Source: Synechococcales cyanobacterium C42_A2020_086
Lineage (GTDB): Bacteria; Cyanobacteriota; Cyanobacteriia; Elainellales; Elainellaceae
Length of the DNA: 64,000 nt
Assembly (NCBI GenBank): GCA_015272325.1
Contig: JACYLU010000032.1
Span: forward strand, 1 to 64,000
Direction: 5' to 3'
The translations under genes and the position numbers were made by a program. Numbering within the stretch: position 1 is the first letter of the stretch; each line of letters opens with the position of its first letter. Positions 26,617 through 36,399 of this stretch are shown piece after piece. Under the pieces are notes generated by a model. It was given only the letters and a program-made list of their open reading frames with translations, did not search any database and had not been told where the DNA came from.

Positions 26617-26642
26617 AGAGACACCGCTAGAGAGACACCGCT
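26617..26642. repeat. Tandem duplication, 12 bp unit
   Basis: AGAGACACCGCT occurs twice with AG between the copies, upstream of the gene at 26682. Confidence 0.85.
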
Positions 26643-26681
26643 CAGCAATGTGGCTTCGGGACCCCAACGGTTTATCTGGTT

Positions 26682-27125
26682 ATGTGGCAAAGGTTCAACA
26701 ATTTCATTTCTAGCCTAACAACGTATCGCGCCCTCAGTCCCGATCTAAGAGTGCGACGGCAGGTGAATCAACGATTGCGACGTCGCCCTGCGCTGAGTGT
26801 TGAGCAGTGGTTTGAGACGTTTTACCAGCCCCAGGGAATGACCTACTCTGTCGTAGCCTTTGCCTATCAGCAGTTGCCGTTATACTCGGGCTTAGACATC
26901 GCCCGTGTATTGCCCGATGACCACCTCTACGAGGATTTGTGCTGGGCCCAAGTGTGCTGGTTCGACTGGCAGCTCAACCTCTGTGAGGACTTCTGCCACC
27001 ACTTCGGCATTGAAGAGTCCGATAGCCTTGCCCTGAGCGACTGCTTGGAAAAAACAACCCTCTTCACCATTCGAGATCTCATTGCGCTTCTGAATACCTA
27101 CGGAGTACGTAGCCTTGGCTGCTAG
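26682..27125 (+). CDS. Conserved hypothetical protein
   Basis: A 147-residue protein. Basic in the first third (VRRQVNQRLRRRP), then EQWFETFYQPQGMTYSVVAFAYQQL. An acidic second half has PDDHLYEDLCWAQVCWFDWQLN, which resembles the helix-rich layout of acyl carrier-like proteins, but without a DSL serine motif. The function is unknown. The ATG at 26682 is clear and the gene is monocistronic. Confidence 0.6.
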   Translation: MWQRFNNFISSLTTYRALSPDLRVRRQVNQRLRRRPALSVEQWFETFYQPQGMTYSVVAFAYQQLPLYSGLDIARVLPDDHLYEDLCWAQVCWFDWQLNLCEDFCHHFGIEESDSLALSDCLEKTTLFTIRDLIALLNTYGVRSLGC

Positions 27126-27638
27126 ACGCGGGCAATACTGGCGGAATCGATGCAAGCTCCTCACCCTGGATTTGCTTAGGCAATGTCATGGGATAGCAGC
27201 ATTTCCGATTTTTGTTAAAATTTCATAACAATTTCGCCGATTGATTGAATCTAGCGAAACCCCTGAAGCCATCAGGGATTTCAGGATTTTCGCCTCGGCA
27301 GCTTCTTGCAAAAGGTTTGCAAATGCCACCAACATATCGTAAATTTGATTACGAAACTAATTGAATATTATTTGCAATAAGCCTTGCTTTAATGCTAACA
27401 AGTGTTGGTTTCATTGCTCTAATCATAAACTTTCCTGATGATTTTTATTAGTAGTTGTTATATGTGGCGGTGCTAGACGAAACAGGGCAACAGCGAGTCG
27501 GAGTTCAGCTCAAGAGTCTCAAAGGTTTTGAACGTCCTGCCAGCACATTGCCGCTCTACCTAACCTGCTGCTCATCAAGAGTTCCTCAACTCTTAACCCC
27601 TACTTAACCGAGAATTTCTTGCATTTAGTTTATCCTCG
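27126..27638. other. Non-coding spacer
   Basis: A 513 bp spacer with no supported gene. The middle (27200-27460) is A+T-rich. No hairpin terminator or known small RNA could be recognised by eye. Confidence 0.4.
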
Positions 27639-27875
27639 ATGAATTCCCATCCTCAATCGCTCTCCGAACACACCGTCTCTATCTCCCGTTGCGACCGCTG
27701 GCAAGCGCATCAGCGGCTACAGGAACTAGGAATTCCCTCAATTTGTACTAGCGATGGAGCGCTACAGGTCAGTGTGTATAGTCCTCTAGCTGCTATTCAA
27801 GTGTGGAGTGTTCTCTATCGCCTTACAGCATCTCGACAGCAGTTGCTGCATTGGTTAGAGCGGTGCTGGCAGTAA
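27639..27875 (+). CDS. Small cyanobacterial protein of the Asr1405/Asl0597 type
   Basis: A 78-residue protein. The order DRWQAHQRLQELGIPS, a DGALQVSV strand, and the end SRQQLLHWLERCW match a small cyanobacteria-only family. Its function is unknown. The ATG at 27639 follows an A+T-rich leader. It precedes the ferredoxin-like gene at 27968 on the same strand by 92 bp. Confidence 0.72.
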   Translation: MNSHPQSLSEHTVSISRCDRWQAHQRLQELGIPSICTSDGALQVSVYSPLAAIQVWSVLYRLTASRQQLLHWLERCWQ

Positions 27876-27967
27876 TTCCGGGTGGGCTGGAGTTGCCAAG
27901 CACGACCCTGATCTTGATCCTGGTTTTGTTCTAAGTCTTTTTAGTCGTTTCCCTTTTGCATTGAGCC

Positions 27968-28633
27968 ATGAGCAAGTACAGCCAAACATCAGAATTTATC
28001 CTAGAAGGGCGCTTTCTTGGTTTTGCGGCTGAAGACGGCTACAAGCTGAAACTGCTGCGAATCTCGACGAGTACGGGAGAATATCGAATCAAGCTTCCTA
28101 AGGAACTGCGCCCTCGGCTGTACTACAGTTTGACTCCGGGAGAGTGGATCCAGGTGAGTGGATACCAAAAATGCCACCTCCTAAAAGGGACAACCAAGCT
28201 AAAGGCTTACCACGTCGTGCCCGCTCTACCCACTGCGGTTGATCCTTCGCTTGTTGAGCAGCGGCCTCTGCCCACTCCTCGGTTGCAGTCTGTTGTGTCG
28301 CCTCCAGTCTCCCCCACGCCGCAGCACCAAGCCAATAGTCAAGCCAACAGTAACGCTAAGAAAGCCACAATTTTGGTTTGCCAAAAGTCAGATTGCTGCA
28401 AGCGGGGAGGTAGTGCCGTTATGCGTGCTCTGCAGGCGAGCCTAGATGAGCGTGGCCTAGCCGAAGAGGTCGTCATCAAAGGAACAGGCTGCATGAAGCG
28501 TTGCAAAGCCGGTCCCAATGTGATTATGCCGGACAAAACTCGCTATAGTCAGATTCGTCCCGAAGCGATTCCCGATCTGCTAGAAAAGCATTTTCCCGAA
28601 GAATTGCCTGACGATGTAGAGATTGCCAGCTAG
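27968..28633 (+). CDS. Two-domain protein with C-terminal thioredoxin-like [2Fe-2S] ferredoxin
   Basis: A 221-residue protein. Residues 1-85 are a strand-rich OB-like domain (EFILEGRFLGFAAEDGYKLK). A Pro/Ser/Gln-rich linker spans about 90-135. The C-terminal domain has the cysteines of thioredoxin-like ferredoxins: CQKSDCCKRGG, then GCMKRCKAGPN, and ends with PDKTRYSQI. It should bind a [2Fe-2S] cluster. It is a second member of the fold also seen at 487-939. The electron partner is unknown. A strong terminator follows at 28675. Confidence 0.85.
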   Translation: MSKYSQTSEFILEGRFLGFAAEDGYKLKLLRISTSTGEYRIKLPKELRPRLYYSLTPGEWIQVSGYQKCHLLKGTTKLKAYHVVPALPTAVDPSLVEQRPLPTPRLQSVVSPPVSPTPQHQANSQANSNAKKATILVCQKSDCCKRGGSAVMRALQASLDERGLAEEVVIKGTGCMKRCKAGPNVIMPDKTRYSQIRPEAIPDLLEKHFPEELPDDVEIAS

Positions 28634-28674
28634 AATGGCGTTCTAGTTTTGTCTAGCGCAGAACCAGTGATCAG

Positions 28675-28695
28675 ACCGGCGATTGCCGGTTTTTT
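28675..28695 (+). terminator. Rho-independent terminator
   Basis: ACCGGC (28675-28680) and GCCGGT (28685-28690) form a perfect six-pair stem with loop GATT, followed by a run of T to 28695. It ends transcription of the gene at 27968-28633. Confidence 0.88.
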
Positions 28696-28759
28696 AAGGC
28701 AAGCGAGGCGACGGAATGGTGGGGCCGCCTCGTTTGGCGATCAATCGGGCAGAGGGGAG

Positions 28760-29272
28760 TTATTGGGCAGCAGCTTTGATGCAGGCTTCCACGAGGGGAG
28801 TTACCTGATCGACATCTTGCCAGCCAAGAATTTCAGTGACTTTCTTCTCAAGATTTTTATAGGTTCTGAAGAATTCTGCAATTTCTTCCAAACGGTGGGG
28901 CGCGATGTCTTTCAGCGACTTAACATCAGCGTATCGTGGATCTTTGGCGGGAACGCACAGGATTTTCTCGTCGCGCTCGCCCGAATCCACCATCTGCAAC
29001 ATGCCAATCGGCCGCGCGGGAATAATGCACCCTGGAAAAGTAGGCTGGTCCATGATTACCATGCCATCGAGTGGATCGCCATCGTCGGCTAGGGTATTGG
29101 GAACAAACCCGTAGTCATAAGGATACTGCACAGAGGCGTACAGCACCCGGTCGAGGGCGAAGGCTTGCAGATCTTTGTCAAATTCGTATTTGTTCTTGCT
29201 GCCTGCTGGAATCTCGATCAGCACGTTGATCAACCCTGGCTTGGGTTGGGCAGGGATGCGCGATAAATCCAC
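28760..29272 (-). CDS. ppa: Inorganic pyrophosphatase, family I
   Basis: A 170-residue soluble enzyme that cleaves pyrophosphate to phosphate. The signature [19 protein letters not shown] holds the metal-binding aspartates. [10 protein letters not shown] near the start and [16 protein letters not shown] later are also conserved. The length and sequence match bacterial family I enzymes. It is monocistronic, convergent with the gene at 27968, and its promoter lies in 29273-29472. Confidence 0.96.
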   Translation of the reverse strand: MDLSRIPAQPKPGLINVLIEIPAGSKNKYEFDKDLQAFALDRVLYASVQYPYDYGFVPNTLADDGDPLDGMVIMDQPTFPGCIIPARPIGMLQMVDSGERDEKILCVPAKDPRYADVKSLKDIAPHRLEEIAEFFRTYKNLEKKVTEILGWQDVDQVTPLVEACIKAAAQ

Positions 29273-29472
29273 AGCGTTTCTCCAAATCTAAAGAGGACAT
29301 GGGTACAGCAATCGTGCACTTGAGAATCAATATGGCAGCAAAACCATGAACCATCTCGCCGCGACGATAGGCTGTCCCGAGTAGCATTTTAGGGGAAGAT
29401 GGAAGCAGCCTCTACAAGCAAACGGATCTCAGACTGGAGCTTTAATAGCTTTCATGACTAGCTCACCAAAAC

Positions 29473-29688
29473 TTAATCTCTAGGTCTTGGCAGCAACTGA
29501 GCTGGCGTTCTCCAGGGCTGGGTATCGATCGAGGAAAAATGGGCAATGGCCGCTAGCGGCACAGCCAGAGTTAATAGGGCGATTAAAGTCCCGATGAAGT
29601 TAGCTAGCTTGTGAGAGGTTCGTTCAGGAGGTTCGCTAGCTTGACTACTGGATTCCATCATTAAACTCGATTGGTGAGACAAACTCAT
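29473..29688 (-). CDS. Small single-span membrane protein
   Basis: A 71-residue protein with one membrane segment (FIGTLIALLTLAVPLAAIAHF, about residues 31-51) after a polar serine-rich N-terminus. The C-terminus ends in a short Pro/Arg-rich tail. There is no recognised domain. Similar short single-span proteins are common in cyanobacteria, but no function is known. Confidence 0.6.
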   Translation of the reverse strand: MSLSHQSSLMMESSSQASEPPERTSHKLANFIGTLIALLTLAVPLAAIAHFSSIDTQPWRTPAQLLPRPRD

Positions 29689-29788
29689 TCAGCAAGGCGC
29701 TCTAAAACGCAATTGACTAAGTTTGTTTAGGGTATGCAGTCAACATCAAAATGGGCTGAGCTTTTGAATAAAGCCTTAAAGCTCCATT

Positions 29789-30235
29789 CTAATCGGTTTT
29801 TAGAGGAGCCATCATCCGCAAAAATTCCAGGGGTAACCCATCAGCATCGGCAATAAAAGCGACTTCGTAAACGACATTACCAATAATCTGCTGCATCGGT
29901 TCTAACAGGATCTTCAAAGGTGGCAACTGTCCTGAGCGGCTAGACTGCTCTGCATAGCGCTGTTTAAGCTGGTTTAACCATAAAGGCAAATCCTCTACCA
30001 GATCGGTTAAATCAAACGACAGATGATAATATCCAGTGTAATGTTCGTCACCAAAAGCATCAGCCGCAGGACGCGGTTGTGGCACTTGCAATAGCTCGAT
30101 ACGTCCGCCTAGTCCCTCCATCCAGCAGGCCAAGGTAATGCCGGCAGTAAACCGCTCGCAGACCTGAAACCCAAGCTGCTCATAGAAGGCAATGGCTCGG
30201 TAAATATCGGCGGTACGAATAGAAGCGTGATGCAT
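29789..30235 (-). CDS. VOC superfamily (glyoxalase-like) protein
   Basis: A 148-residue protein with the paired beta-alpha-beta modules of the vicinal oxygen chelate fold. HHASIRTADIYRAIAFYEQLGF at the start and IADADGLPLEFLRM at the end are typical, with His and Glu positions suited to bind a metal. The substrate is unknown: glyoxalase, dioxygenase or resistance roles all occur in the family. It is monocistronic. Confidence 0.85.
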   Translation of the reverse strand: MHHASIRTADIYRAIAFYEQLGFQVCERFTAGITLACWMEGLGGRIELLQVPQPRPAADAFGDEHYTGYYHLSFDLTDLVEDLPLWLNQLKQRYAEQSSRSGQLPPLKILLEPMQQIIGNVVYEVAFIADADGLPLEFLRMMAPLKTD

Positions 30236-30315
30236 GAGGTCAGCTATTCCCGTCAGGGAACCATTCCTGCAGTACTCAACTGGTTTTTAACTGGTTATTC
30301 ATCTGCTCCTTAAAC

Positions 30316-30825
30316 CTACTCGAACAGACGAAAGTAGGGGTAGCGGACTGGGGCCCCCGGCTCTTTTTCAAGGTCGAAGTTGATCACATCCCAACAGGGA
30401 TCATCGGAAGGCTCGGGGCTAAATTCAACAGGTAGCCCGTAGAGGCGAGGACGAGGAGCTTCGGTTTGCCCGCGCCACGGGGTGCTGCGCTCGAGGTAGG
30501 TGCTGATCAAATCTTTGTATCGCCGAGCAATAATCACTCGAGTTGCCCGGTAACCTTGGGTATAAAGGCGGTCTAGGGCTTCATGGATTTCAAAGCGAAT
30601 GCCGTCGGGGTGCGTATGTTGACGATACCACTCGTTATTCCACCGTCGCCAGTGGCGTCCCGATTGCAGATGAATCAGCTCGCCGGATTTAGGATTGGCT
30701 TCAAATGCCCCATGGCGTTGACATAGATAGGTATCCGTCAGCGTCAAAGCAGGAATCATTTGACGGCAATGCGGGCACTGAATTTCAGGTCCAAAAATTG
30801 GATACTGTAAAGCGGGGTTCATCAT
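30316..30825 (-). CDS. TIGR02652 family cyanobacterial protein with a zinc-ribbon-like motif
   Basis: A 169-residue protein. The N-terminus MMNPALQYPIFGPEIQCPHC and CQRHGAF give a CxxC...CxxH metal-binding ribbon. The middle, SGRHWRRWNNEWYRQHTHPDG, is highly characteristic of this cyanobacteria-restricted family. A longer frame begins at TTG 30858, but ATG 30825 fits the family start. The function is unknown. It is divergent from the carbonic-anhydrase-like gene. Confidence 0.85.
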   Translation of the reverse strand: MMNPALQYPIFGPEIQCPHCRQMIPALTLTDTYLCQRHGAFEANPKSGELIHLQSGRHWRRWNNEWYRQHTHPDGIRFEIHEALDRLYTQGYRATRVIIARRYKDLISTYLERSTPWRGQTEAPRPRLYGLPVEFSPEPSDDPCWDVINFDLEKEPGAPVRYPYFRLFE

Positions 30826-31007
30826 GAAGCTGGGATTCGCATAGGCAACCAGTGCCAATTCTTGTGGCTCTATTATACTCCCTAGAATTTTCAGGCTTCT
30901 CCCACAGAGGGAATGTTTTATGCTGAATGCCCGCTAGCCACCATGGATCAGACGGCCTGATCCGCTCGGGTTCATCTTTTGTTGTCTAATCTGTGAGCGA
31001 TGGTTCA

Positions 31008-31568
31008 ATGAGTACGTTTTCAGATCTCAATTTCGGTGCTTCGGCTTCACCGTCCTACTGGACTGCCCCTGATCTTTCGCGGGCGGCCTTTGTTGCCCCC
31101 AATGCCACGGTGATTGGGCAGGTGGAGGTTGCCAGCGGAGCTAGCATCTGGTACGGAGCTGTTGTGCGGGGCGACATCGAGCGCATTGTTATCGGCAGCC
31201 GCACCAATATTCAGGACGGAGCGATTCTGCATGGTGATCCGGGGACGCCGACCGTATTAGAGGACGAGGTGACGGTGGGGCATCGAGCCGTCATTCACAG
31301 TGCCTATATAGAGCGAGGCAGCCTAATCGGGATTGGCGCAGTCATTCTAGACGGGGTACGGGTCGGTGCGAGCAGCATTGTTGGTGCGGGAGCTGTGGTA
31401 ACCAAGGATGTGCCGCCGCGTTCGCTCGTGGTGGGGTTGCCAGGAAAGGTGCTGCGCCCTGTATCGGAGGACGAGGCGGCTGAGCTGATCGAGCACGCCA
31501 AACGCTACGAAAAATTAGCCTTTGTTCATGCGGGCAAAGGGACGGACTTAGGGTTTCAAACCCAGTGA
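31008..31568 (+). CDS. Gamma-carbonic anhydrase-like hexapeptide-repeat protein
   Basis: A 186-residue left-handed beta-helix protein. Hexapeptide repeats run through VIGQVEVASGASIWYGAVVRGD to VGASSIVGAGAVVTKD. Histidines in ILHGD and VGHRAVIH occupy the metal-ligand positions of gamma-carbonic anhydrases. Family members bind zinc, but many have unproven activity. It is shorter than carboxysomal CcmM. A GTG at 30993 would add five residues. The ATG at 31008 (MSTFSDLNF) is preferred. Confidence 0.85.
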   Translation: MSTFSDLNFGASASPSYWTAPDLSRAAFVAPNATVIGQVEVASGASIWYGAVVRGDIERIVIGSRTNIQDGAILHGDPGTPTVLEDEVTVGHRAVIHSAYIERGSLIGIGAVILDGVRVGASSIVGAGAVVTKDVPPRSLVVGLPGKVLRPVSEDEAAELIEHAKRYEKLAFVHAGKGTDLGFQTQ

Positions 31569-31719
31569 AATCGAATCTTGCGAGGTATAGCGACCCCTCA
31601 GACAGCGCTACGATATGTAAAAAAATGTTAAGAGAGATCTGGCAAATTCGAGCAATACAGCGCAAAATAAATCACAAGATGAGAGTTATTTATAAATCTT
31701 TAAGGGAGGGCTTAACACT

Positions 31720-31839
31720 ATGGATTGGCGTCTTCTGATTGTAGTATTGCCGCTGCTGCTAGCTCTCGGCTGGGTTGCCAAGAACATCGGTCAGGAAGCC
31801 TTGCGGCAAGGCAAAGACTTTATGAACAAGTCCACCTGA
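31720..31839 (+). CDS. psbY: Photosystem II protein Y
   Basis: A 39-residue single-span membrane protein, MDWRLLIVVLPLLLALGWVA then KNIGQEALRQGKDFMNKST. It matches PsbY, a low-mass subunit at the edge of photosystem II near cytochrome b559. A good ribosome binding site (AAGGGAGGG) lies 10 bp upstream of the ATG. It is monocistronic, with an A+T-rich leader that includes TATAAATC near 31690, a possible -10 box. Confidence 0.93.
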   Translation: MDWRLLIVVLPLLLALGWVAKNIGQEALRQGKDFMNKST

Positions 31840-32013
31840 TCCCCTACTGTTGATCGGGCTAAGTTGTCATACGCTCATCTCCAGTTGATTCTGGTTGATT
31901 CTAGGCAAGAAAGGCGATCGTCTGAGAGTACGCAATCTGTTGTGATCAAGTGCGATCAAGGCGATCGCTTTTTTGTTTCCGTGTTTGCGTCTAGCGCGTT
32001 GCAAGATGTGTTG

Positions 32014-33243
32014 TCAGCGCAGCAGCAGACTGGCAGACTGCAGCAAACCAATCACAAAGCCGAGAATGCCACCTAAATTGACAATGGCCTGTAGCTCGCT
32101 TTTGACAATGCCCTGAATGGCGAGTTCTAGCTCCCGGGGGGAGGTGGCTTTCACACGGTTAATAATCACTTGATCGATATTCAGGATGGGAATGACTTGC
32201 GCCACAATTGGCTCCAAATCTCGCTCCAAATAGCGCTCTAGCAGCAGCGCCAGCTCATGGCTAATCGGCTCTAGCGAACTGAGAACCACGCTGGATGTGC
32301 GCAGGCGGTTCAGCAGCAGTGTCGCAATCTCTTCCCAATTGAGGGACTCGCTTAATCCCTGCAAGACATCGGAGCCTTGAGTTTGCACATAGTTACGCAC
32401 GCTTTCCCGCATGGTTCTACGCAACTGCCGCACGGTAGATACTGGCAGATTTTGCAGCGACAGGTTTTGCAGCAGTTCGGTGATGCGTTCGCGAATCTCC
32501 AAGGCTTGAATCAGCTCTGCTAGCCGGCTATTACTTTCCTCTTGTTCATCTAAGCAGTAGGTGCGCAGGCGGGTTAAGGCATTGCGAACGCCGAAGAGGT
32601 TTGCCACTACCCAGTAGGTGCCGCTGGTTCTTTGGCGAAACCCTTCGTCGATAATGCGGATGTTGCGGTCGGTGAGAAAATCTACTACGATGCGGCGCAG
32701 CACATCCGGCGGAATCACCACTTCTAACAGCCAATCGGCAAGCTGTTCGGCTTGCTGTTCGGTGAGCCGCAGCTCTAGTAGCACTTGGTCAAAGATGTGA
32801 TTCAGTGGTGCTTCTAAAAAGTCTGCTCGCCGTGCGGTTGCCTTGAGCAGTCGTGGCAGGGATTGCCCGAGGAAATCTTTGAGAATGCTGGCGACAATTT
32901 TAACGGGTTTGTCGGAGCGAGTTTGTTGAATCTGCTCCAGAACTAGGTTCAGCAGCCAGTGAATTGCTGCCTGCAAACGCTCCACTTGCAGTAATTTCCG
33001 TGCTAGATTTTGCAGTTCGTCAGGCGTGAGCAACGATCCCATGATCGCGTCGGAAATCCGCTTGGCTAGGCGCTCTTGATTGCTGGGAATCAGTCCTGGC
33101 GTAAAGGGCAGCTTGCGTCCACCCACGTATAGGGGGCGGTAAGGGCGAAACAGCATTTTGATCGCGATGTCATTGGTAAAGTAGCCAATGATGGCACCGA
33201 CGACCGGGGGAGCAACTAGAGTCCAAAATGTACGCAAGTCCAA
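32014..33243 (-). CDS. DUF445 family membrane-associated protein
   Basis: A 409-residue protein. The N-terminus [40 protein letters not shown] is the DUF445 signature, with a membrane segment. The middle is long amphipathic helices. The C-terminus has a second hydrophobic segment ([18 protein letters not shown]). The family is proposed to shape or stabilise membranes, but its role is not settled. It is transcribed on its own. Confidence 0.9.
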   Translation of the reverse strand: MDLRTFWTLVAPPVVGAIIGYFTNDIAIKMLFRPYRPLYVGGRKLPFTPGLIPSNQERLAKRISDAIMGSLLTPDELQNLARKLLQVERLQAAIHWLLNLVLEQIQQTRSDKPVKIVASILKDFLGQSLPRLLKATARRADFLEAPLNHIFDQVLLELRLTEQQAEQLADWLLEVVIPPDVLRRIVVDFLTDRNIRIIDEGFRQRTSGTYWVVANLFGVRNALTRLRTYCLDEQEESNSRLAELIQALEIRERITELLQNLSLQNLPVSTVRQLRRTMRESVRNYVQTQGSDVLQGLSESLNWEEIATLLLNRLRTSSVVLSSLEPISHELALLLERYLERDLEPIVAQVIPILNIDQVIINRVKATSPRELELAIQGIVKSELQAIVNLGGILGFVIGLLQSASLLLR

Positions 33244-33367
33244 GGTGCAAGAACAAAGCTAGAACAATGCAAGGATGAGTGGCAAGCCGCGCGGTCAGAG
33301 ACAGTTGAGAAGGCAAGCAAACTGGATGGGGGCAGATGAGGGCAACGGACGAGTTTCGCAGAGTTAC

Positions 33368-34093
33368 TCAGGCAGAGGGCTTGCTGGCCACAAGTACACC
33401 CATCATGCCGCTCGCAATTGGATAATGCACAACGGAAGCAAAGCCAGCGGCACGAGCTAAGGTGATTTGTTCGGCTCCCGTAGGAAACCGATCGAGACTA
33501 GGGCTAATGTAGGCATACTCCCGACGCAAGCCTAAGGCGTCTGCCAACGGTACAACCAGGGTATCGAGATACCACTGCTGAAATTGGCGGACAAGGGGAT
33601 CGCCCGGACGGTGAAAATCAAGAATCGCGACTTTAGCCCCTGGCTTGAGCACCCGAAATAGCTCTGCCAAACTCTGCGGGATGTCTAGGACATTGCGCAG
33701 CCCATACCCCATCGTAGCCGCATCAAACTGAGCGTCCGGAAAGGGTAGATTGAGGGCATCGCCTTCCATCCAGGTGATGGGCAAGGGCTGCAAACTAGCC
33801 GCAGCTCGCTGTTCTGCTATCGCTAACTGAGCAACTGAAAAATCAACACCATAGACATGCCCTTGCGGTCCCACCGTGCGGGCCAGCAGACGGGACAAAT
33901 CACCGCTACCACAGCAAACATCCAGGCAGATAGACCCAGGCATCGCCTGACTCCATTTCACAGTCATGTGCTTCCAGACGCGGTGCTGCCCAAGGCTGAG
34001 CCAATCGTTGAGTTGATCGTAGGCTGGAGCAATACGATTGAAAATAGCTTGGATATCTTGAGCGTACTCAGCGGTCGGTGAGGTTACGGTCAC
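33368..34093 (-). CDS. menG: Demethylphylloquinone methyltransferase (UbiE/MenG)
   Basis: A 241-residue class I methyltransferase that makes the last step of phylloquinone, the photosystem I quinone. The UbiE signatures are visible: YDQLNDWLSLGQHRVWKH near the N-terminus, SAM motif I in LDVCCGSGDLSRLL, YGVDFSVAQL, and GYGLRNVLD with VLKPGAKVAILDF. The length is typical of UbiE. It ends next to the DUF445 gene, and the response regulator gene lies upstream on the same strand. Confidence 0.93.
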   Translation of the reverse strand: MTVTSPTAEYAQDIQAIFNRIAPAYDQLNDWLSLGQHRVWKHMTVKWSQAMPGSICLDVCCGSGDLSRLLARTVGPQGHVYGVDFSVAQLAIAEQRAAASLQPLPITWMEGDALNLPFPDAQFDAATMGYGLRNVLDIPQSLAELFRVLKPGAKVAILDFHRPGDPLVRQFQQWYLDTLVVPLADALGLRREYAYISPSLDRFPTGAEQITLARAAGFASVVHYPIASGMMGVLVASKPSA

Positions 34094-34123
34094 AGCCAGT
34101 GCAGGGAAGGGTACAACTCAATC

Positions 34124-35074
34124 CTACACAACGACTGGATGGAAGCGCGTACAGGTAAGAACTAAGCCCACCTGCTGAGCAGCCAAGTGGATCAGGGTCA
34201 GCTCATCTTCCCAAAGCACACGCGGCTGCTGCCATTGCAGCGACAGCACACCCAATACTCGATCCTGAAACAGAATTGGAGTGAGTAAATGGGCCTGAAC
34301 CCCTGCCGCTGCATAGGGTTCGAGGGCGGTATTCCGTTCTGTGGCACTGTGGACCGCCCCCTGCATGGTGCGGCTGTCGATGGCTTGGTGTAGCAGCGGA
34401 TCGGTGGCTAATGAAGCGGCAACTGCTTCCCCAAGGCCACAGCTTCCTGATGCCGTTAGGCTCCTCCCGTCTACCAAATGCAACACACAACCATCGGCTG
34501 CTAACGCCTCACGGTAAGCTGTAGCAATAGGCTGCAAACAAGCTTCTGGATTATCGTACTGACCAGCAAGCTGCACAATCGCGTTCATCAATTCCAATTG
34601 TGCTTGGGCACGGCGTAACTCATCGGTTCGCTGCTTCAGCAGGTCGTAGGTCTCGGCGGCTCGCTGGACAACTGCTTTCAGCTCAGTCGGATCCCAAGGC
34701 TTAGTAATGTACTTATACACTTGTCCTGAGTTGATCGCCTCTACGAGATCCTCAACATCTGTAAATCCCGTCAGGATGATCCGCATTGTGTCGGGAAACT
34801 GGGGAACCGTCTTGCTGAGGAACTCCGTTCCCTTCATTTCCGGCATTCGTTGATCGGAAATGATGACAGCCACCTCGCCTTCAGCCGCTAAAATATCTAG
34901 CGCCATCAAACCGCTCTCAGCTCTTAAGACGTTGAAATCACGACGAAACGTGCGATATAGCAGATCTAGGTTATCTGGCTCATCATCTACGACCAGCATC
35001 TTTGGTTTTTTAGGTCGCTCTAAGCTCATAAACTGACGGCCAATACTACTGAGGTCGAAACTGGCACCACTCAT
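34124..35074 (-). CDS. Response regulator with REC and GAF domains
   Basis: A 316-residue protein. Residues about 20-135 are a receiver domain with MLVVDDEPDNLDLL, phospho-acceptor Asp in VIISDQRMPEMKG, and the conserved Lys in YITKPWDP. A coiled segment (140-165) leads to a GAF sensor domain to the C-terminus. This receiver type often pairs with HD-GYP domains, but here the output is a GAF domain, with no DNA-binding domain. The start at 35074 or 35029 (MSLERP) is uncertain. No partner kinase is adjacent. Confidence 0.9.
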   Translation of the reverse strand: MSGASFDLSSIGRQFMSLERPKKPKMLVVDDEPDNLDLLYRTFRRDFNVLRAESGLMALDILAAEGEVAVIISDQRMPEMKGTEFLSKTVPQFPDTMRIILTGFTDVEDLVEAINSGQVYKYITKPWDPTELKAVVQRAAETYDLLKQRTDELRRAQAQLELMNAIVQLAGQYDNPEACLQPIATAYREALAADGCVLHLVDGRSLTASGSCGLGEAVAASLATDPLLHQAIDSRTMQGAVHSATERNTALEPYAAAGVQAHLLTPILFQDRVLGVLSLQWQQPRVLWEDELTLIHLAAQQVGLVLTCTRFHPVVV

Positions 35075-35520
35075 GACATCAACATCTCCTTACAGCACAT
35101 CCCAGGGCTTAGCAGACCTACCTCTTGAACACAAACCGCCTGACTTCAACTCCATCGAAATCGCGCGATCGAGATCACGGTTGCTTGCTCAATCTAGTCT
35201 TGACACGTTTGCCCTAGTTCTAACTCTGTTTGGCAGACTCCCTTCATTCACCATAGAGCATTAGCTCATTAACCCAGTGGGTGCTATAGCCCCGCAATCC
35301 GGTGTTCAACGTAGGCTATTGGGTCGGGCTATTGGGTCAGTCAGAATGGCTCAACGACCGTTATTTACACATTATTTACAACTGAGATCTTGCCTGAATC
35401 TCTAAGCTGCCGCTGAATTGGGTGGAGTTGACACCTTGCCTATTGACTCTATCTACAGCGTTATACCGACTGTATCGATTGTATCGATAGAAATCTGCAA
35501 TCTTTATCACCTTGTCGTTT
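35075..35520. other. Divergent spacer with short repeats
   Basis: A 446 bp spacer with no gene. It contains the promoters of the response regulator and the dipeptidase gene. Besides the 12 bp repeat at 35314, it has a perfect 9 bp tandem, TGTATCGAT twice, at 35471-35488, 33 bp upstream of the next gene. Confidence 0.5.
35314..35338. repeat. Tandem duplication, 12 bp unit
   Basis: GGCTATTGGGTC occurs twice with one G between copies. It is a non-coding repeat of the type seen across the window. Confidence 0.88.
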
Positions 35521-36258
35521 ATGAAGCCTTATCAGCGCGTGCCCATTCAAGATTGTGGTGAGCCTCTAGTACCGATTCCTTTAGCAGAGTTTGCCGTAGA
35601 AGAACCGCACCCCTACGTCAAGCTGGGCGCTCCCTATGGCGACCATTCTCCCTACTATCTGCGCCAAGGCGTTCTAGAGCAACTGATCCAGGCTCAACGT
35701 CTGTTGCAGCAATCCCATCGCCAGTGGCGCATCCAAATTTTTGATGCCTATCGACCCATTGCAGTGCAGCAGTTTATGGTAAACCATGCATTGGCTGAGG
35801 CTGTGCAAGCCGGCGGATTGAGCCTCACTCAGCTCACGGATGCTCAAAAACAAGCATTTTTAGATCGCGTTCAGCAATTTTGGGCTGTGCCAAGTCTCGA
35901 TCCGGCGACGCCGCCACCCCACAGCACGGGCGCAGCTATCGATGTCACGCTGGTGGATGAGCGGGGGCAACCAGTGGATATGGGGTCGCCTATTGATGAG
36001 ATGTCGCCTCGCTCCTACCCGGACTACTACGCGAATTGGCCAGCAACCCCTGCTGCCTCAGCACCGCTCGCTCAGTCCGGACGGTACGCCCTGTTTCATC
36101 AACACCGCCAACTGCTGCGACAGGTGATGACCACAGCTGGGTTCGAGCAACATCCTCAGGAGTGGTGGCATTTTTCCCTAGGAGATCAGCTTTGGGCCTG
36201 GCTCGTACATCAACGCTTGCCGGAGCAGCCACCTCTGGCCCGCTATGGAGCCATTTAA
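35521..36258 (+). CDS. M15 family D-alanyl-D-alanine dipeptidase (VanX-like)
   Basis: A 245-residue zinc peptidase. The zinc ligands are in PHSTGAAIDVTL (His, Asp) and EWWHFSLGD (His, with catalytic Glu), and the VanX-type RIQIFDAYRP precedes them. It cleaves D-Ala-D-Ala, a product of cell-wall turnover. VanX-like enzymes without vancomycin genes, as here, usually serve wall recycling. There is no signal peptide, so it is cytoplasmic. A TTG at 35512 would add three residues. ATG 35521 is preferred. Confidence 0.92.
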   Translation: MKPYQRVPIQDCGEPLVPIPLAEFAVEEPHPYVKLGAPYGDHSPYYLRQGVLEQLIQAQRLLQQSHRQWRIQIFDAYRPIAVQQFMVNHALAEAVQAGGLSLTQLTDAQKQAFLDRVQQFWAVPSLDPATPPPHSTGAAIDVTLVDERGQPVDMGSPIDEMSPRSYPDYYANWPATPAASAPLAQSGRYALFHQHRQLLRQVMTTAGFEQHPQEWWHFSLGDQLWAWLVHQRLPEQPPLARYGAI

Positions 36259-36399
36259 GCAGTTGGTCGGTGAACTGTGGGGTTGAGTCAGCCTGCGCCA
36301 GTAAGCTAGATGGGGCGACGGGTGATCTAGCCTGACCCTAAAATCGGAACTCCTACGCCTCGGAACGGCATAAGAGAAGCCTAGGCAGATCCAAATGGC

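Noticed and set aside
34316-34330. tRNA-like T-loop GGTTCGAG
   Set aside because: It lies inside the response regulator gene and no acceptor stem or other arms can be formed around it.
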